64,000 bases of DNA from NCBI GenBank assembly GCA_032164245.1, contig JAVMKO010000003.1, positions 35,649,390 to 35,713,389 of the forward strand. The letters are read 5' to 3'. The position numbers and the translations under genes were made by a program. Shown here piece after piece: positions 33,263 to 47,223 of this stretch (positions are counted from its first letter, which is position 1; each line of letters opens with the position of its first letter). This DNA comes from Sternotherus odoratus. Its lineage: Eukaryota; Chordata; Testudines; Kinosternidae. The notes under the pieces were generated by a model. The model was not told the DNA's origin. It worked only from the letters and a program-made list of their open reading frames with translations, and did no database searches.

Positions 33263-34530
33263 TAAACTGTATTCAAAGTATTACTCCCCAATAAGTAAAT
33301 CAGAACATAGCAATGGTAAAACAATAAGGGAATTGCAGAATACTGTGATCAGATATTCAGAGTAAAATGCATGTAAAAGGACACTAAGCATGACACATGG
33401 GATTTAACATTAATTGCTTGGCAATTTGATTCTTACTAGGCAACCAAGTAATTTTTGCTCCAGAAAAGATGTTGTTAGAATGATCTTATTCCGGGAAAAG
33501 CTGCTTTACGACATAGAACAAAAGGCTATAGAAAACACCAGGTCTTCATATATGCTCAGATTACACCACAAGGGCTAATATAGTCACTGCTGGAGACAGA
33601 GACAGGGACATTAGAACAGACAATCTAAAATGTAAGTTGCACTGGAAAGCTGTGTTGAATTTACAAGACAAATTAGCCTTGAATATTAAATGACCTGTTA
33701 TATAATTCAGAAAGACATTCCAATTCTTTTTTCAATTATTTTTCAAAATGAACTGGCTTGAAAATTGCTTTTTCATTTCTTTCTTCATTAGAATTAATCA
33801 TTAACAATGTATAGTGGAGTATTTTCCTTTTTATATTGGTCCGCCAAAGAAAAAAGCATAATTTAAATATGACTTTAAAATTCAGTGAATGACATAGGAT
33901 GGCTGATTAATACAGCACAAAAGACAGTTGCAGAGAACCATGATTGTACAGTTAGATGTTGGTATGGACTGAAATACTTGTAAAACTTCTAGTAATTGAA
34001 TTGCAAAGGTGGCTTTCAAATTATTTTGACTGCTATTTGTTTATCTTCTTACTGGAGTCTATCAACTTTACAAAATCTAAATTTTACTCTATGGTAAATA
34101 AGTTTGTATCCTTCTATTAAAAAAAAATCCTGTTAGCCAACCACCAGTTAGGACTTCTATGGCATATCTTACCTCCTTAACTTCTTTTGTGGATTAAACT
34201 GATGTAGTATCATCTGAATGAAGAGATTCTGTGAGGGCAGAACTCTCAGGCTTCAATCACTTTGTAAGTCTCAGTAGCTGTACTCTAGTCCATGATCAGA
34301 TACTATATGCTAATATGCTCCGGCTGCTATCCAATCAAGACTTAGATGTTCAGAGCCAGACAGGTAAGAAAACTTATCAAGAGTCCTATACATTGACTCA
34401 TTTACAGCATTAGTAAGATGGGAAGTTGGAGTCTGACTTCCAGTTCATATTGTCCCTCATAAAAAATTGTACCACAGTCCCTTAAATATTCAAGTAGTCT
34501 GTTTGTGTGTGATAGAATGTCAACAGTAAG
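33263..34530. other. Intergenic, nothing recognised
   Basis: AT-rich; no gene or repeat termini. Confidence 0.45.
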
Positions 34531-35305
34531 GTAGCAAAATTTGCATATTACAAAGTTATTCAGGCTAGTCAAGACCAGAGAGCATTGTGTTGAAATTCAG
34601 AGGAAGGTGAATGGGTAACAAGATTGCAAATGAAGTACAATGTTGATAAATATAAAGTAATTCACACTGCAGGGAAATGTCTAAATATTTACTACACACA
34701 CCTTACAGGGTTCTAAATTAACTGTTTCAGCTCAGGAAAGGGATTAGAGGATCACTGAACAGCTCCGTGATGACTTCTGTTCGAAAATCAAAAAAGCAAA
34801 CAGGATACATAAGGAATGGGGTGGAGAATAATACAGAAAATATTATAATGCCATTATATAAACCAATGCTGTGGTCTCATCTACAATAATGTGCAGTATT
34901 GGACTCATCTCAAAAAGGACATTGTATAATGAGAAGGGGTTCAGAGAAAGACAATAAAACAAATAGGAACATGGGAAAATCTCTTCATAAGCAATTGGAA
35001 AGCCTGGGATTGTTTACTTCAGGAAGGAAATGAATAAGAGGGGAACACAATAAAAGTGTATAAAATAGTGAAAAGTAAAGAGAAGTTAGAACAGAAGTTC
35101 CCAGTCTCTCTTACAACTCAAGAACAAGAGGACATTCAATGAAATTAAACATGATACATTCAAAAATTGAGGAAAGGAAATACTTTTCCATGCAATGCAT
35201 AATCAGATTGGAACTCATTGCTACAAGATGTTGTTGAGATGAAAAACTTAGCAAGAATTAAAAAGGGAATGACTATATGGATAACAATAACCAGTGTTAT
35301 AATAG
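34531..35305 (+). mobile_element. CR1 LINE 3' part, sense (interrupted)
   Basis: Decayed C-terminal ORF2 and 3' UTR: 'caatgttgataaatataaag', 'aaaccaatgctgtggtctca', 'ttcagagaaagacaataaaa'. Broken by the foldback SINE; resumes at 35525. Confidence 0.7.
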
Positions 35306-35508
35306 AATCAGAGAGGTAGCCATGTTAGTCTGGAATAGCAGAGGTAACAAAGTCCTGTGGCACCTTAAAGACTAACTATAAAGTTTTGAAGCATAAGCTT
35401 TCATGGGCTAATACCCACTGCTTGCATCTGACGAAGTGGGTATTAGCCCACGAAAGCTTATGCTTCAAAACTTTATAGTTAGTCTTTAAGGTGCCACAGG
35501 ACTTTGTT
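35306..35508. mobile_element. Foldback SINE, 77-nt near-perfect stem
   Basis: Head 'tcagagaggtagccatgtta', then left arm 35343-35419 and right arm 35435-35511 that are reverse complements over 77 nt with one mismatch, around a 15-nt loop. A 16-bp target duplication accagtgttataatag (35290-35305, 35509-35524) bounds the unit, so it inserted once, into a CR1. Only the left side carries the SINE head. Confidence 0.9.
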
Positions 35509-35524
35509 ACCAGTGTTATAATAG

Positions 35525-35727
35525 TTAATGTGAACATCTGTGGAACATCTAAGAGCAGACATTTTGGAAGAGATATTTAAACCTCATGCTTCAGAGTTTA
35601 AGCCAATCTTTAACTCCTAAAGGGACTAGAGAAACTTTCTTCTATCTGAACTATTTGTTGGAGACAGGATAGTGGCTTCGATGGATCTTGAGCCTCATTC
35701 AGTCTGGCAACTCCTATGTTACTACAT
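35525..35727 (+). mobile_element. CR1 LINE 3' end, continuation
   Basis: Ends 'cagtctggcaactcctatgt', a decayed CR1 terminus. Confidence 0.65.
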
Positions 35728-36624
35728 ACTACACTAATTCAATTCAATTAGTGTTCCAATTGTTTGGAAGGATACTCTTTAGAATCATAGCCACAGCAAA
35801 TCTCATTTGCTGTCCTTTGATATTTCTTCCATTACAAGAAACGACAGGTGAAAAAAATCTGGAGCCTGGAATGCTTTTGGCAGGAGGATCACAGTTCATC
35901 GAAACACCATGTAGCATTGCTAAACAGCACTTTGGGAAATCAGTGCAACTCTCTGTAGAGGTTGCCTGTTGGTGTCTTTTGTTCAGGCGCCAGAGTACAA
36001 TGAAACCCAATAGCTGATCACAGGAATGCATGGATGTAAGCTATTACACAGTTTTCAGAAGATCAAACTCCTCCACTTATATTGACTTACTGCCCTGTGA
36101 AGAAGCTACTCTTGTCAGCACTATCATCAGCCTTCCTTATTCCCTCTTGGGTGTTGTCTTTCAGTGGGTGACAATATTTAACTGATCTCAAGTGCTGCCA
36201 TTGGCCCTTTACCTGGACACTGATTCATGCTATATTACACACCATAGGGTTTGTGCCAAATGGAAACTGTATTGGTTTAGATAAGCCGAGACAAGCAGTT
36301 AACTATTCTATTTTAGCTTGTACACAAAACCTCATATGGAAGCTGCCATTTTTATTCCTCCTTATGCAACATGAGGGGCCGCTGAAGGAATGAGGTAAGA
36401 CCACATTAAAAATCCAACTAACTTTAATGGGGCCGCAGCCCTCACACAGCAGTATCTGCCTCCCCTAGGGCCAGTGACAGGAAGCATGTTTTCAGAGAAC
36501 TATCCACATAGACTCCAAGACTCCTTTCTTGAGTGATAACAGCTAATTTAGACTCCATCATTTTGTATGTATAATTAGGATTATGTTTTCCAATATGCAT
36601 TACTAGAGGATAATAGGGCTGAAA
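35728..36624. other. Intergenic, nothing recognised
   Basis: Overlapping open frames near 35.7-36.0 kb on both strands lack splice context and known motifs. Confidence 0.4.
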
Positions 36625-37822
36625 GGAAGAGCCAGCATGTGTTTGTCAAGAACAAATCATGCTGAACCAACCTGATTTCCTTCTTTGACAAGATTTCTGA
36701 CCTACTGTATGGGGGGAGTTAGTAGACATGATAGATCTTGATTTTAGTAAGGCTTTTGATGGAGTCCAACATGACAAACTACCAAGGTGTGGTCTGGATG
36801 AAGTTATTGTAAGGTGGGTGCACAGCTGGTGGAAAGACCATACTCAAAGAGTAGTTATCAATGGTTCACTGGTGGGCATATCTAGTAGGGTTCCTTGGAG
36901 GTCTGTTCTGGATCAGATATTATTGAATATTTTCATTAATAATTTGGGTAATGGAGTGGAGAGTATGCCAATAAAATCTGTGGATGACATCAAGCTGGGA
37001 GGGGTTGGAAGCACTTTGGAGGACAGGATTACAATTCAAAAGGATCTTGACAGACTAAAGAATATGTGAGAAATTGAATAAGATTAAATTTGATAAAGAA
37101 AAGTGCAAAGTACTACACTTAGGAAGGAAAAAAAAATCAAATGGCCAACTACAAAATGGGGAATAACTGCTGAAGGAATAATATTTCTGAAAAGGACATG
37201 AGGGTTTTAGTGCCTCACAAACCGAATATGAGCCAACAATGTGATACAGTTGCAAAAAAGGCAAATATAATTTTGGGCAGTATTAGCAGGAGTATTGTAT
37301 ATAACCTGCAGGAGATAATTGTTCTGCTTTACGAGGCATAGGTGAGGCCTCAGCTGGAGTATGGTATACACTTCTGGAGGTCACACTTCAGGAAAGATGT
37401 GGGCAAATGGGAAAGAGTCCACAGAAGAACAACAAAAATGATAAAAGGTTTAGAAAACATGACCTATGAGACAAGGTTAAAAAATGGGCATGTTTATTCT
37501 TGAGAAAAGGGAGCGCCTGTTAAGTCTTCAAATATATTGAGGACTGTTATAAAGAGGACAGTGACTATTCTCTGTGTCCATTGACTGTAGGAGAAGAAGT
37601 AATTGGCTTAATCAGCAACAAGGGAGATTTAGGTTAGATATTAGAACAGACTTTCTAACTATGAAGGATAGTTAAGCTCTGGAACAGGATTCCAAGGAAG
37701 GTTGTGGAATCTCTGTCATTGGAGGTTTTTAAGAACTGGTTAAACAAACACCTGACTCAGCACAGGGGGCTGGACTTGTTGACTTCTCAAGTGTCCTTCT
37801 AGTCCTACATTTCTAAGTTTTT
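36625..37822 (+). mobile_element. CR1 LINE, sense, RT domain to 3' end
   Basis: Frame with DLDFSKAFDGVQHDKL, a decayed VPQGSVLG region (VPWRSVLDQILLNIFINNLG) and VDDIKLGG in place of FADDTKLGG: reverse-transcriptase motifs with the catalytic Asp pair partly kept. C-terminal and 3' UTR sequence follows and ends 'tccttctagtcctacatttc'. Frameshifts make it inactive. Confidence 0.88.
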
Positions 37823-40800
37823 CTTAAATTACACCCAGCTGATGGCACAGAGAAACCTGTTACACTGCTCCCTCACACATCTTCATCTCTGAGTCTGGTG
37901 TACTGCCCTCCCACAACAGAAGCATTAGTTCTATGTCTATGGATAGGCAGGGCCTTGAGTATCCACACAACACAGTCAAGCCTTGGGTGGCCTGTAAATC
38001 CCTTAGGGTTGGCCTGAGGGTCAGTGATGTCCACTTATTAATTGAATTGGCCGTATGGCATGAGGAACAGTATTGGTTACCGCAGAGGCCTGATGACTTT
38101 GGATAGTCCAGTCCCCTCTTCCTTAGTGTTTTCTTTTGGGGACCCCTTACAGATCTCATGATCCTTGTTGGTTCAACATAGTGCTGTCTGGTCCTAGTGT
38201 AAAAATCACTCTTCTACACCCAATTCACAAAAACTGACAATCCTGTGTACGACAGTGCAAGGACTTTCCCAGGCACTGGTTAACTTTGGACATCTATGCC
38301 TCTGTCTCTGTGGGGAGCATACACACACTTTGTCCCCAGGGGTAAGGTGTATTTCCCTTATCCATACATCTTACTGCAATTTCTAGCACTGTGACTCCTT
38401 CTGGAGTCAAAACACCGGATCAGGCCCATTCAGTCCTGCAGCCGGTGAATATGCTTGGGTTCAAATCCTGTCTTGTTCTCCCTAGGAAGTATCCCCAGCT
38501 CCTTTCCAAACATGATGGCACCAGGGATACACTTGATACACTGGTTTGATAAACAGCTGTCTGGTAGGCCATCTATAAAAAAGGCGGTATATGTCTCAGT
38601 CCCATTTCTGTTGCTCTACAAAATGGCTGTGCTGCTGGAATGCAGGTATGTGCACTTATGTGCAGTTATGTGCAGTATTATTCTAAGCTAGTTAAATTCT
38701 TAATCTATTGTTGTCAGCCACAAGCATGTCCCCCTCATGTTTCCCATAGATCTCTTTGACAGAGGCAACTTCAAAACCCAGGAAACCAGAGGGAAAAAGT
38801 CAGAGACTAGCCTATTATTCTATTGTTACCTCTTTTGACCTGAGCCATAGCCAATATTTGGGGTGTTGTGGATTGTTTGTTAGAAGGAGAAATTGATGAT
38901 AAGTTCAGGCTTTTCTTGGATGCGGTCTTCGTTATTTACACACAATGCACACAAAGGTCTGTTTTCTCTGAACACAGTAGGCATGAAACAAGTGACAATT
39001 TCCATGCTCAATATTCCAAGCCTCTCTTTTCCAGACAGCACTCTACCCAAAAAGCTCTTGCTCTTAGCTTTCTCTCAGGGTTACACAACAAGTGCTTTTC
39101 TGGCTGATCTTGGCTTTCTCTTGCCATCTCTGTCTGCTTCTATGGTGCTTCTGGCTGCATCTGCTCATATACACACCCAGCACAACAGAATAATAACCAA
39201 ATAAACCCCTCCACCCACATAGCTCAGTTTCTGACTGGTGGCCTGGATTTTGGGCAATGATTCCTATTGTTTCGGGTATCTTACTCCATAAGGAGCTTTA
39301 CTGCTTCTCACATTTATCCTGAAGGGGAGCAATTATGCTTACCAGCTCTAGGTTGCACCCAACCCCCAGCAGATTACTATGTTTGTACAGTGTGTAACAT
39401 AGTGGGGCCATAATAATAAATTACTATAAACAAACAGTGCAGTCCTTCCAGAACCTTTCACCCATAGTGATGACGTTATTGTCAGTTAGCTCAATGGAGC
39501 CACACTGCTTGCCAAAATTGATTTCAGCTCTGGATCAGAACAGCTGGAGCTTAGACAAAAATCAAGATATATCATGACATTTTCAACCCACACTGGTGCT
39601 TTAGTGATATGTAAGTCTCAGCTTCTGCATCAGCTCTGCAGCTGAACCGTTCCAGAACATAATCCAATAGATTCTACATGCCATCTCTGGAGTCAAAAAT
39701 TTCAGCAATGAGATCCCAATAGATGCGAATAGTTGTGAGGATCCTGATTAATCACTTGTGAGAGAGCCCTTAAATCAAGGTAAATAGGAGTTCCTAAGAA
39801 AATCTCATTTGAGTTTTTGGCCATGTCTCTTCTGCAGTCTGATAAGAAAACAGACAACAAAAGACTGTCAGAACCACAACACATTTTCTTCAGATGCCTT
39901 TGGATTGTCTATGCACAACTCACCTACTTGAACTGTGTGCTGGAGATAAGACCTTGGTCTAAACCAGGATAATATAGTAATCATGTGAATGTTGAAGAGG
40001 CAGCACTTTATGGAACAGATATAACAACAAACAAAATCAGCATGTATAGTTATAAACACACAACACACACCGTGAAAATAAGGCACAAGATGGAGAGCTA
40101 AAGCATTAAATAGAGTAATTTAATGCTTTTGAAGACAACCTATTGTGCCATATACACCCTGGTTACATTAGTGAGATTATAAAGCTAGTGATTTTAGCCT
40201 AATTACTTTAAAATGAGCCAACTGACTATTTATGAAAAAAATATTCTTACATTGATTAATAATAAAATTAAATCATACCACTAACTGTAACTGTAGCTGA
40301 ATGTGCCCATGTGACTTATATGGGTCTCTGGTTGCTTTAATGCTTAGTTGGCACAGTAGATGGCAGCAGAGATATTCTTTTCTTTAGCTTTCTGCAGCCA
40401 GATCTTGGATTTGCTGTCAGTACGTGGCACAAAAGTGTTCTGAGTGTATCTAAAAAATCTGTGTCTGGATTATATTTCTCCGTGAAAATGCCACCCAGTG
40501 TTTTTCATATAATGTTACTGATCAAAATAATGCCTCAGCCATTCAGCCCCATCACTTGTTCTTTACTGAAATTTAAGCCACTGTGACAGAATTAACATGG
40601 GGTTTCTGACTGATACGGCAGCCAAATTAAAAAAACATCATTTTAGGCCCTGATCCTGATAAATGTGCAGGTTAGCCCATTGAACTCAGTGAGCCTATTC
40701 TCATGTGTAAAGTTGCTTGTGTGATGTGGCGAATCAGCGTCTAATAGTGGAACAAATGCAATGACTCTGGCTACATTGTCCTCTTCTGTTCCTTTGACTC

Positions 40801-40969
40801 TCAAGTCATCCAGTAAAGGTTATTTCAGAGTTCAGTTTTTTTGCTGTTTTTTATTTTATGTGCATTTTTAATTAGTCTGAGGCCTTCGTGTGCTATGGTG
40901 ATGGAGGCCACAAGTAAAAGCTTGGCCCCATTGAAGTCAATGGCCGGAGATGGGACTCTGAATGGTATA
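37823..40969. other. Intergenic, nothing recognised
   Basis: 3.1 kb with no convincing exon or classifiable repeat. Confidence 0.4.
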
Positions 40970-40972
40970 GGT

Positions 40973-41080
40973 CAGTGGTTCTTACCTCATTTCAGTCCAC
41001 AAACCACCAGGCCAATCAAAAAATTTTCATGGGCTACCTCCTTTATTTTATTTATTTGTTGTTGAGACATGATTAAAAAA
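40973..41080 (+). mobile_element. hAT element, 5' fragment
   Basis: Starts cagtggttcttacctca and reads into 'ccacaaaccacc', like the left end of CAGTGGTTCT-type hATs. No right terminus. Confidence 0.45.
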
Positions 41081-41149
41081 AGCAGACACATTTTGGTTTG
41101 AAATTTATTTATTACTAGAAGGGCTAAGGCTCTGAGGTGTCACCAACCA

Positions 41150-41530
41150 GCCTCTCTTTCAGGTGCTTGGCTGGCTGGATCTTCCTCACATCATGAGAAT
41201 CTAACTTAGGTCAGGGTCATAGGTGGGGTCAGGAAGGAATTCCCCCCCAGGTCAGATTGCTAGTGACATTAGATTTTCTTCCACTTTCCTCTGTAGTATG
41301 GATTGTGGGGCACTTGCGGGGATTAACTGGGTAAATCTCACTCAATCTTTCCCTTCCTTTATCTGTGGCACCTAATAACCATCCTAGTCTTCTGTGGGCT
41401 TGTAATTCTTTTGTCTAATTTTGGTCATTAGGTTTCATGTGCAGGAGATATGTGGTGCTTGGTGGCCTGGTATATACAGGGGGTCAGACTAGAAGATCTG
41501 GTGGGCCCTTCTGGCCTTAAACTCTATGAC
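41150..41530 (+). mobile_element. CR1 LINE 3' UTR, sense
   Basis: 'ggtcagggtcataggtgggg', 'aggaattcccccccaggtca' and terminal 'tggtgggcccttctggcctt'. Confidence 0.82.
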
Positions 41531-42223
41531 TTCAATGGGGCCCAGATTTCTGTTATTGATATTTAAATAATTATATGAAATATTCCAGATTTTCAATTTT
41601 CCACATGTCCTATCGATCACACCTAAGATTTGTGGCTTTCATGTTATTTTTCTCTGATTTAATTCCTTCTTTCTTCTGCTATTGCAATGTAGTCTATGTG
41701 GGTGGATCCATCATGCAAATAGAGTCCCAAATGAAGCCACAGAGAGAGTAATAACCACTGAACAGGTTACTAAGGAATGTGATAAATTCTCCATCACTTG
41801 GAGACTTGATGTTGAAGGTAATGTTTTTTCTAAAAGTTATCCTTCAGTTCAACCAGTTACTAAGCTAGCTGCAAGTATCATTTGGTGAAATTGTATGACC
41901 TGTGTTCTGCAGGACATCTGAGTAGGTATATCGATTGGTAAGGCTATGGTACCACATGGATCACACTGCAGGATGAGAGTCATAATTTTTAAAGTTGTTT
42001 TTACCTCATCTGTTGTCTCCTGATTGTTTTAGTCTTTATTTAACACCATTTGAGTTAGTTTCTATCAAATGAAAATATTTTAATGATTAAAATTATGTGC
42101 TCATGTTTATTTTCTATTTCAAAAATTGCCTTCTGATACAAAATCTTAAAATGTACTTTAAAAAATAATCACAGAAACCAGAATGTTAAAATATTATCCG
42201 AGTTTCTGAGAGAGGGTTCTTAC
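41531..42223. other. Intergenic, nothing recognised
   Basis: AT-rich; no partner exon for the candidate at 42224 was found here. Confidence 0.4.
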
Positions 42224-42339
42224 CTCACTGGGAGAGAAGTGAATGACACAGAGAGTTGGGATGTACTTTCGTAGTCTGTTTTTTTTCCATAGAACATACA
42301 CAGGTTCCCGTTCACATTGAACAAAGAGGTTAAATACAT
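42224..42339 (-). other. Possible exon of unrecognised gene
   Basis: A 116-nt minus-strand stretch bounded by a good acceptor (TATCTTTCCAG before 42339) and a strong donor (GAG/GTAAGA after 42224). One frame is open throughout: two bases of a split codon, then 38 codons reading VFNLFVQCEREPVYVLWKKN and ending PTLCVIHFSPSE. The composition looks protein-like (charged and hydrophobic, few repeats), but I do not recognise the family. It lies about 10 kb upstream of GCM1 on the same strand. It could be an internal exon of an unannotated gene, a remote upstream GCM1 exon, a decayed gene piece, or a chance open frame. Confidence 0.3.
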
Positions 42340-44459
42340 CTGGAAAGATACAAACAGGTAATTCCACATTCAGAAGGCCAGCTAAGACACAGCTGGGTCC
42401 CCTTACCTTCAGCTAGGAACATTTTCTCTGGCTCCTGTATAAACACACTGTCCTAATTCTAGTCAGGAACAATCCCCATCCCGTCCCCCTAGTCACACCT
42501 CCCCCACAAAGTGGCCCATTCTGTGCTCATTATTAATTGTATATACTTTAGTCATTTGGATCTAGGTGTGCTGGTCTCCATTCTGACCAGCAGTTTACCC
42601 TTTTGATTTTTGTGATCTTTCCACTGAGGAATGCAGCTGCTAAATTGTCAATAGGTTATATAAATGCCTAGATTTAAGATAGATGCAGGCTAGAGATTCT
42701 CTTATAAATTCCCTCAGTGGACTTGCCCTGCATAAAGAAAATGGTTTGTAGTGCAGACACAGTGGTGCATATTTTTGACACCTGTGAGTTCAATTATTTG
42801 TTCCCTTGTTAACCAGCTAAAAAGTGATTTCCACTGGATGTTTCACAGAACGACAAAGCATGTGTAAGCGAACAGGGGAGGGAATATTGTCCACTAAGAG
42901 TTAGAACTGGTCCTACAACTTTTCTTAAGAAACATGAGAAAAGTGTCTGTTGGGGGCTAGTTCTCTGAAGAAGAAGTTAGCAAGTAGTACATGGATGAGC
43001 AGTGCTGTTGTAAAAGCGGGATTGAGGCATTAGGTGTTATTGGAACAATTTTTTAAAAAAACAATAAGACTTTGTGGGTTTAGAATTTGTGTAAAAGGAC
43101 TCTGGTCAGATATTACCATGGCAACCACACCATAACACTTATTAATCACACGGCAAGAAAAGCTAAGCAGAAACGTTACTTGGAATTCAGACATTAAATG
43201 GTTATTCATTCTGGGAAATGCATTCAGGAAAGTCCTTCAAATCAAAAGGAAAGATGTTAATTAAAAAGTCTCTGGCTGGAACCAAAAGGCTTTCTTGGGG
43301 AAAAGACTCAATCCACAGTTGGATTTTAGATCCACATTTCTTATTAAAAGTAATCCTGCTGTTTAGACAAACAGGACAAACACATAGGGGGCAAAGAATA
43401 AAGAAAACATTGGTACTTCATTCAGGTGCAAGCAGGATATGGTAGGTAGAAAGGTGAGCGCTGTACAATCACTATCTATCCTAAACAAATTCAGTTCCCA
43501 CAATTCCTTCGACTTCATTTTGTGTTTGTTGTTCCTTACAGTTTTACATGATGGGGTCACAAGTACAAATGACTCCCTACTCATCTTTTACCCACTTGGC
43601 TAAAGACAGCATGTAAGTGCCTTAGCTAGGTTAAAAATGAGGAAGGGCCTCAGCTACCATCTCTTTTTCTTTAATTGGTGCTAGCTGTACAACAGCCTAT
43701 GAGCTGAAGCCTTGTAACTGTTTATACACTGGAGAGATATCAGTCTGCCTTTGAGGATGATCACCAGTTTTCACAGTAGCAATATAGAAAGTAGCATGTC
43801 GCCGTTATCAAAGCTGGTAGACGATATCAGAATGCAGAATGCCAACACAGCATCTAAAGTCAGGGACCACTTAACCTAGCTTTCCACCAGTACATGCAAT
43901 TTCACACTAGGATGAGGAGAAAGCGGCAATGATTCCTATGCACAGAGTTGATAGAAGACCCATGATAGGTGTGGGGTGGACAGACGGACTGACTGACCAT
44001 GGTTTTATTGAACCTCAGGTTAGATTACTGTATATGCCTTCATATTTAGCATAACGTATGAGGTAAAAAAAAAAAATACAGAACCATGAAAACATAGAAA
44101 AACGATTAAATCACCTAACTGCCTTTGCTCAACAGAACTGCACCTCTCAGCATGTTTCCAAAGTATCTGTGCACTTGAGTGTGGGGCTCTTGCTTGAGCA
44201 CTGAAATAGATTCATGTTTTTCCAGTGCTGCTTCAGATATTTTGGGGGAAGCGTCTCCTTTTTCTTCAGTGCTGTGTTATCTTTCTGAAGTGCCCTGGTA
44301 TGTGGTTACAAGATGAAAAAAATCAGACCAGGGTCTCATAAACTGGTGTGGTTTTAAGGCTCTCACTAACACCTTTATTGAGAAAACAAACATCTAGGTT
44401 GTACATTCTACTATTAGCCTCAATGGCAACATACCAAATGGAGCCCCTTTTTAAGGCAG
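42340..44459. other. Intergenic, nothing recognised
   Basis: No exon or repeat ends recognised. Confidence 0.4.
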
Positions 44460-44600
44460 ACAAAGGGTGGGAGGAAAAATAAGCACAGACAGGTGAAGGT
44501 GGTTGCCTGAGGCAAGATCATCAGCAAAGCCAGGAAGAGAACTCAGGTATCCTGCATCCTACACTATGCCCTATCCACTGGCCCCTCCTGCCTCGCTAAC
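44460..44600 (-). repeat. MIR SINE fragment
   Basis: 'agccaggaagagaactcagg' and 'gccctatccactggcccc' are antisense MIR. Confidence 0.65.
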
Positions 44601-45111
44601 TTTACTCACAACCCAAGCCTTTAGCGGTTCTTTCAGTCTGTTTTGTTTATTTTAACCATTCCTTAAGCTATTTCCATCACTCTAGGTGATTTTTTGTGAA
44701 ATTTCTCTTGCCTTTGAGCCTTTCTGTTGATTTTTATGTTTGTCATTTTAAGCCTGACTTTTATCAACATATTTTTACGTTTGCCCTGCCATGTAACAAT
44801 GTTTTCTTTTCTTTTGATTCCTTTAGAGAGACAAGGGAATCAGGCTCTCTCTCTCATGACCAGAAGTTGGTCCAGTAAAAGGTATTATCTCATACAACTA
44901 CAATATTCCCTACAACAATGGAAGATTCTCTTATAGGTGATTAAACAGATTTGTATATCATACCGCATGCCAGACAGAACAACACCACAGATCCATTCAC
45001 TCAATCCCTGCTCTAACTAGGAACTAGGGCCTTGTCGTTAAAAGACAACAAAAAGAACTAATTAGCAGCCTTTTTTATGGCCTCTGAAAGACGTATGATG
45101 TATCCCAGGAC

Positions 45112-45180
45112 AGAAAAGAAGTTGCCAGAAATCAGGGCTGTCCCTATAAAATCGGGACATCTGGTAACTCTCGTTGTGAC
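45112..45180. mobile_element. MITE fragment related to 6038-6158
   Basis: 'ggctgtccctataaaatcgg' and 'acatctggtaactct' match the right end of the 6.0-kb MITE. Confidence 0.55.
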
Positions 45181-46043
<863 letters not shown>

Positions 46044-46199
46044 TAGCATAAGTGCCCGGCGTTGCTCGGGTCAGTCGGAGGTGGGGAGGGGGCAGACAGT
46101 TGACACCCCCTGACCAACCCCAACACCCACCCTTCACCCACCCTGACACCTTCCCACCCCCCCGACCAACCCCAAGACCCCCCGGCTCACTTACCCCCC

Positions 46200-46424
46200 G
46201 ACCAAACCCGACAACCCCACCTGACCCCCCAAACCAAACCCGACACCCCCACCTCACCCCCCGACCAAACCCGACACCCCCACCTCACCCCCCGACCAAA
46301 CCCGACACCCCCACCTCACCCCCCGACCAAACCCGACACCCCCACCTCACCCCCCGACCAAACCCGACACCCCCACCTCACCCCCCGACCAAACCCGACA
46401 CCCCCACCTCACCCCCCGACCGAA
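46200..46424 (+). repeat. 31-bp minisatellite, left array
   Basis: About seven copies of a C-rich 31-mer starting 'gaccaaacccgacaccccca', at 46200, 46232, 46263, 46294, 46325, 46356 and 46387, then a broken one at 46418. Middle units are nearly identical. Confidence 0.92.
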
Positions 46425-46486
46425 CAGTGTATTTAATAATCTGTGTGCTACACAGTGCACCGTGAGCCGCCCCCCCTGACCAACCC

Positions 46487-47191
46487 TGTCACGGGGTCGG
46501 TCACTCACCCAGCGGCGCCCCCGTCTGGTCGTCACGGGAATTAGCTCTGACCCCTGGAGCGCCCTCTGTTGGCTGACGTCCGCTTCTCCACACTGGCCCC
46601 GTGCCCTTCCCAGACCCCGGAGCCCCTTGCTGAGGGTGCTGCACCCTGCAGTACCCCCCTGGTTTTAGGGTCTCCCCTCCCCAGGGAACCCACCACCCAC
46701 TATCCCCAACTCGCCTCAGAATGTGCCACTGTCAGTCACTACTTGCCCCTGCTCACTGGGGCGGACTGCAGTATCATGGCTGCTCATCACAGGCAAGGAG
46801 GGTTGGCCTGCTGCTGCTATCTCCGGCCCTAGGCTGTTCCCTGCAACCCTGGTAGTTCTGGGTTGGACCTTGTATCAGGCCCGGAGGCCTGGGGCTCGTG
46901 GCTAGAGCCCACCCAGCTCCTTCTGCCCTGCCCCAGCTCTGCCCTAACCCAGGTACCTGGCTTCCTCCTGCAGCAGGCCTGTCTCGCTCTGACTGCAGAG
47001 GAGACTGCCCCTGCTTCTCTGCCTCCCAGCCCTTATATCCTGGCTGGGAGTGTTTGGGGCGTGGCCACACAGCTGAACCCAACTCCCAATCAACCTGGGA
47101 GTTTGCAGGCTAGCCTCCCAGGCTATTTCAAACCCCTTTTGGGGCTTTTCCAAGCCCCTTTCAGTAGGGGGCGGGTGGACACCCCGCCACA
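46487..47191. mobile_element. 705-bp element with TG...CA ends
   Basis: Begins tgtcacggggt and ends accccgccaca, an 11-bp inverted terminus with two mismatches. Flanked by a 5-bp duplication aaccc (46482-46486, 47192-47196). The host minisatellite resumes on the far side. TG/CA ends with a 5-bp duplication fit a solo LTR; a DNA transposon is the alternative. GC-rich interior with a possible TATA-like cccttatatcc near 47034. No coding domain recognised. Confidence 0.65.
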
Positions 47192-47223
47192 AACCCCAAC
47201 ACCTCCCGGCTCACTTACCCCCC

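Noticed and set aside
35688..36031. Overlapping frames of 95-109 codons on both strands
   Set aside because: No usable donor or acceptor at sensible places, and no recognisable family.
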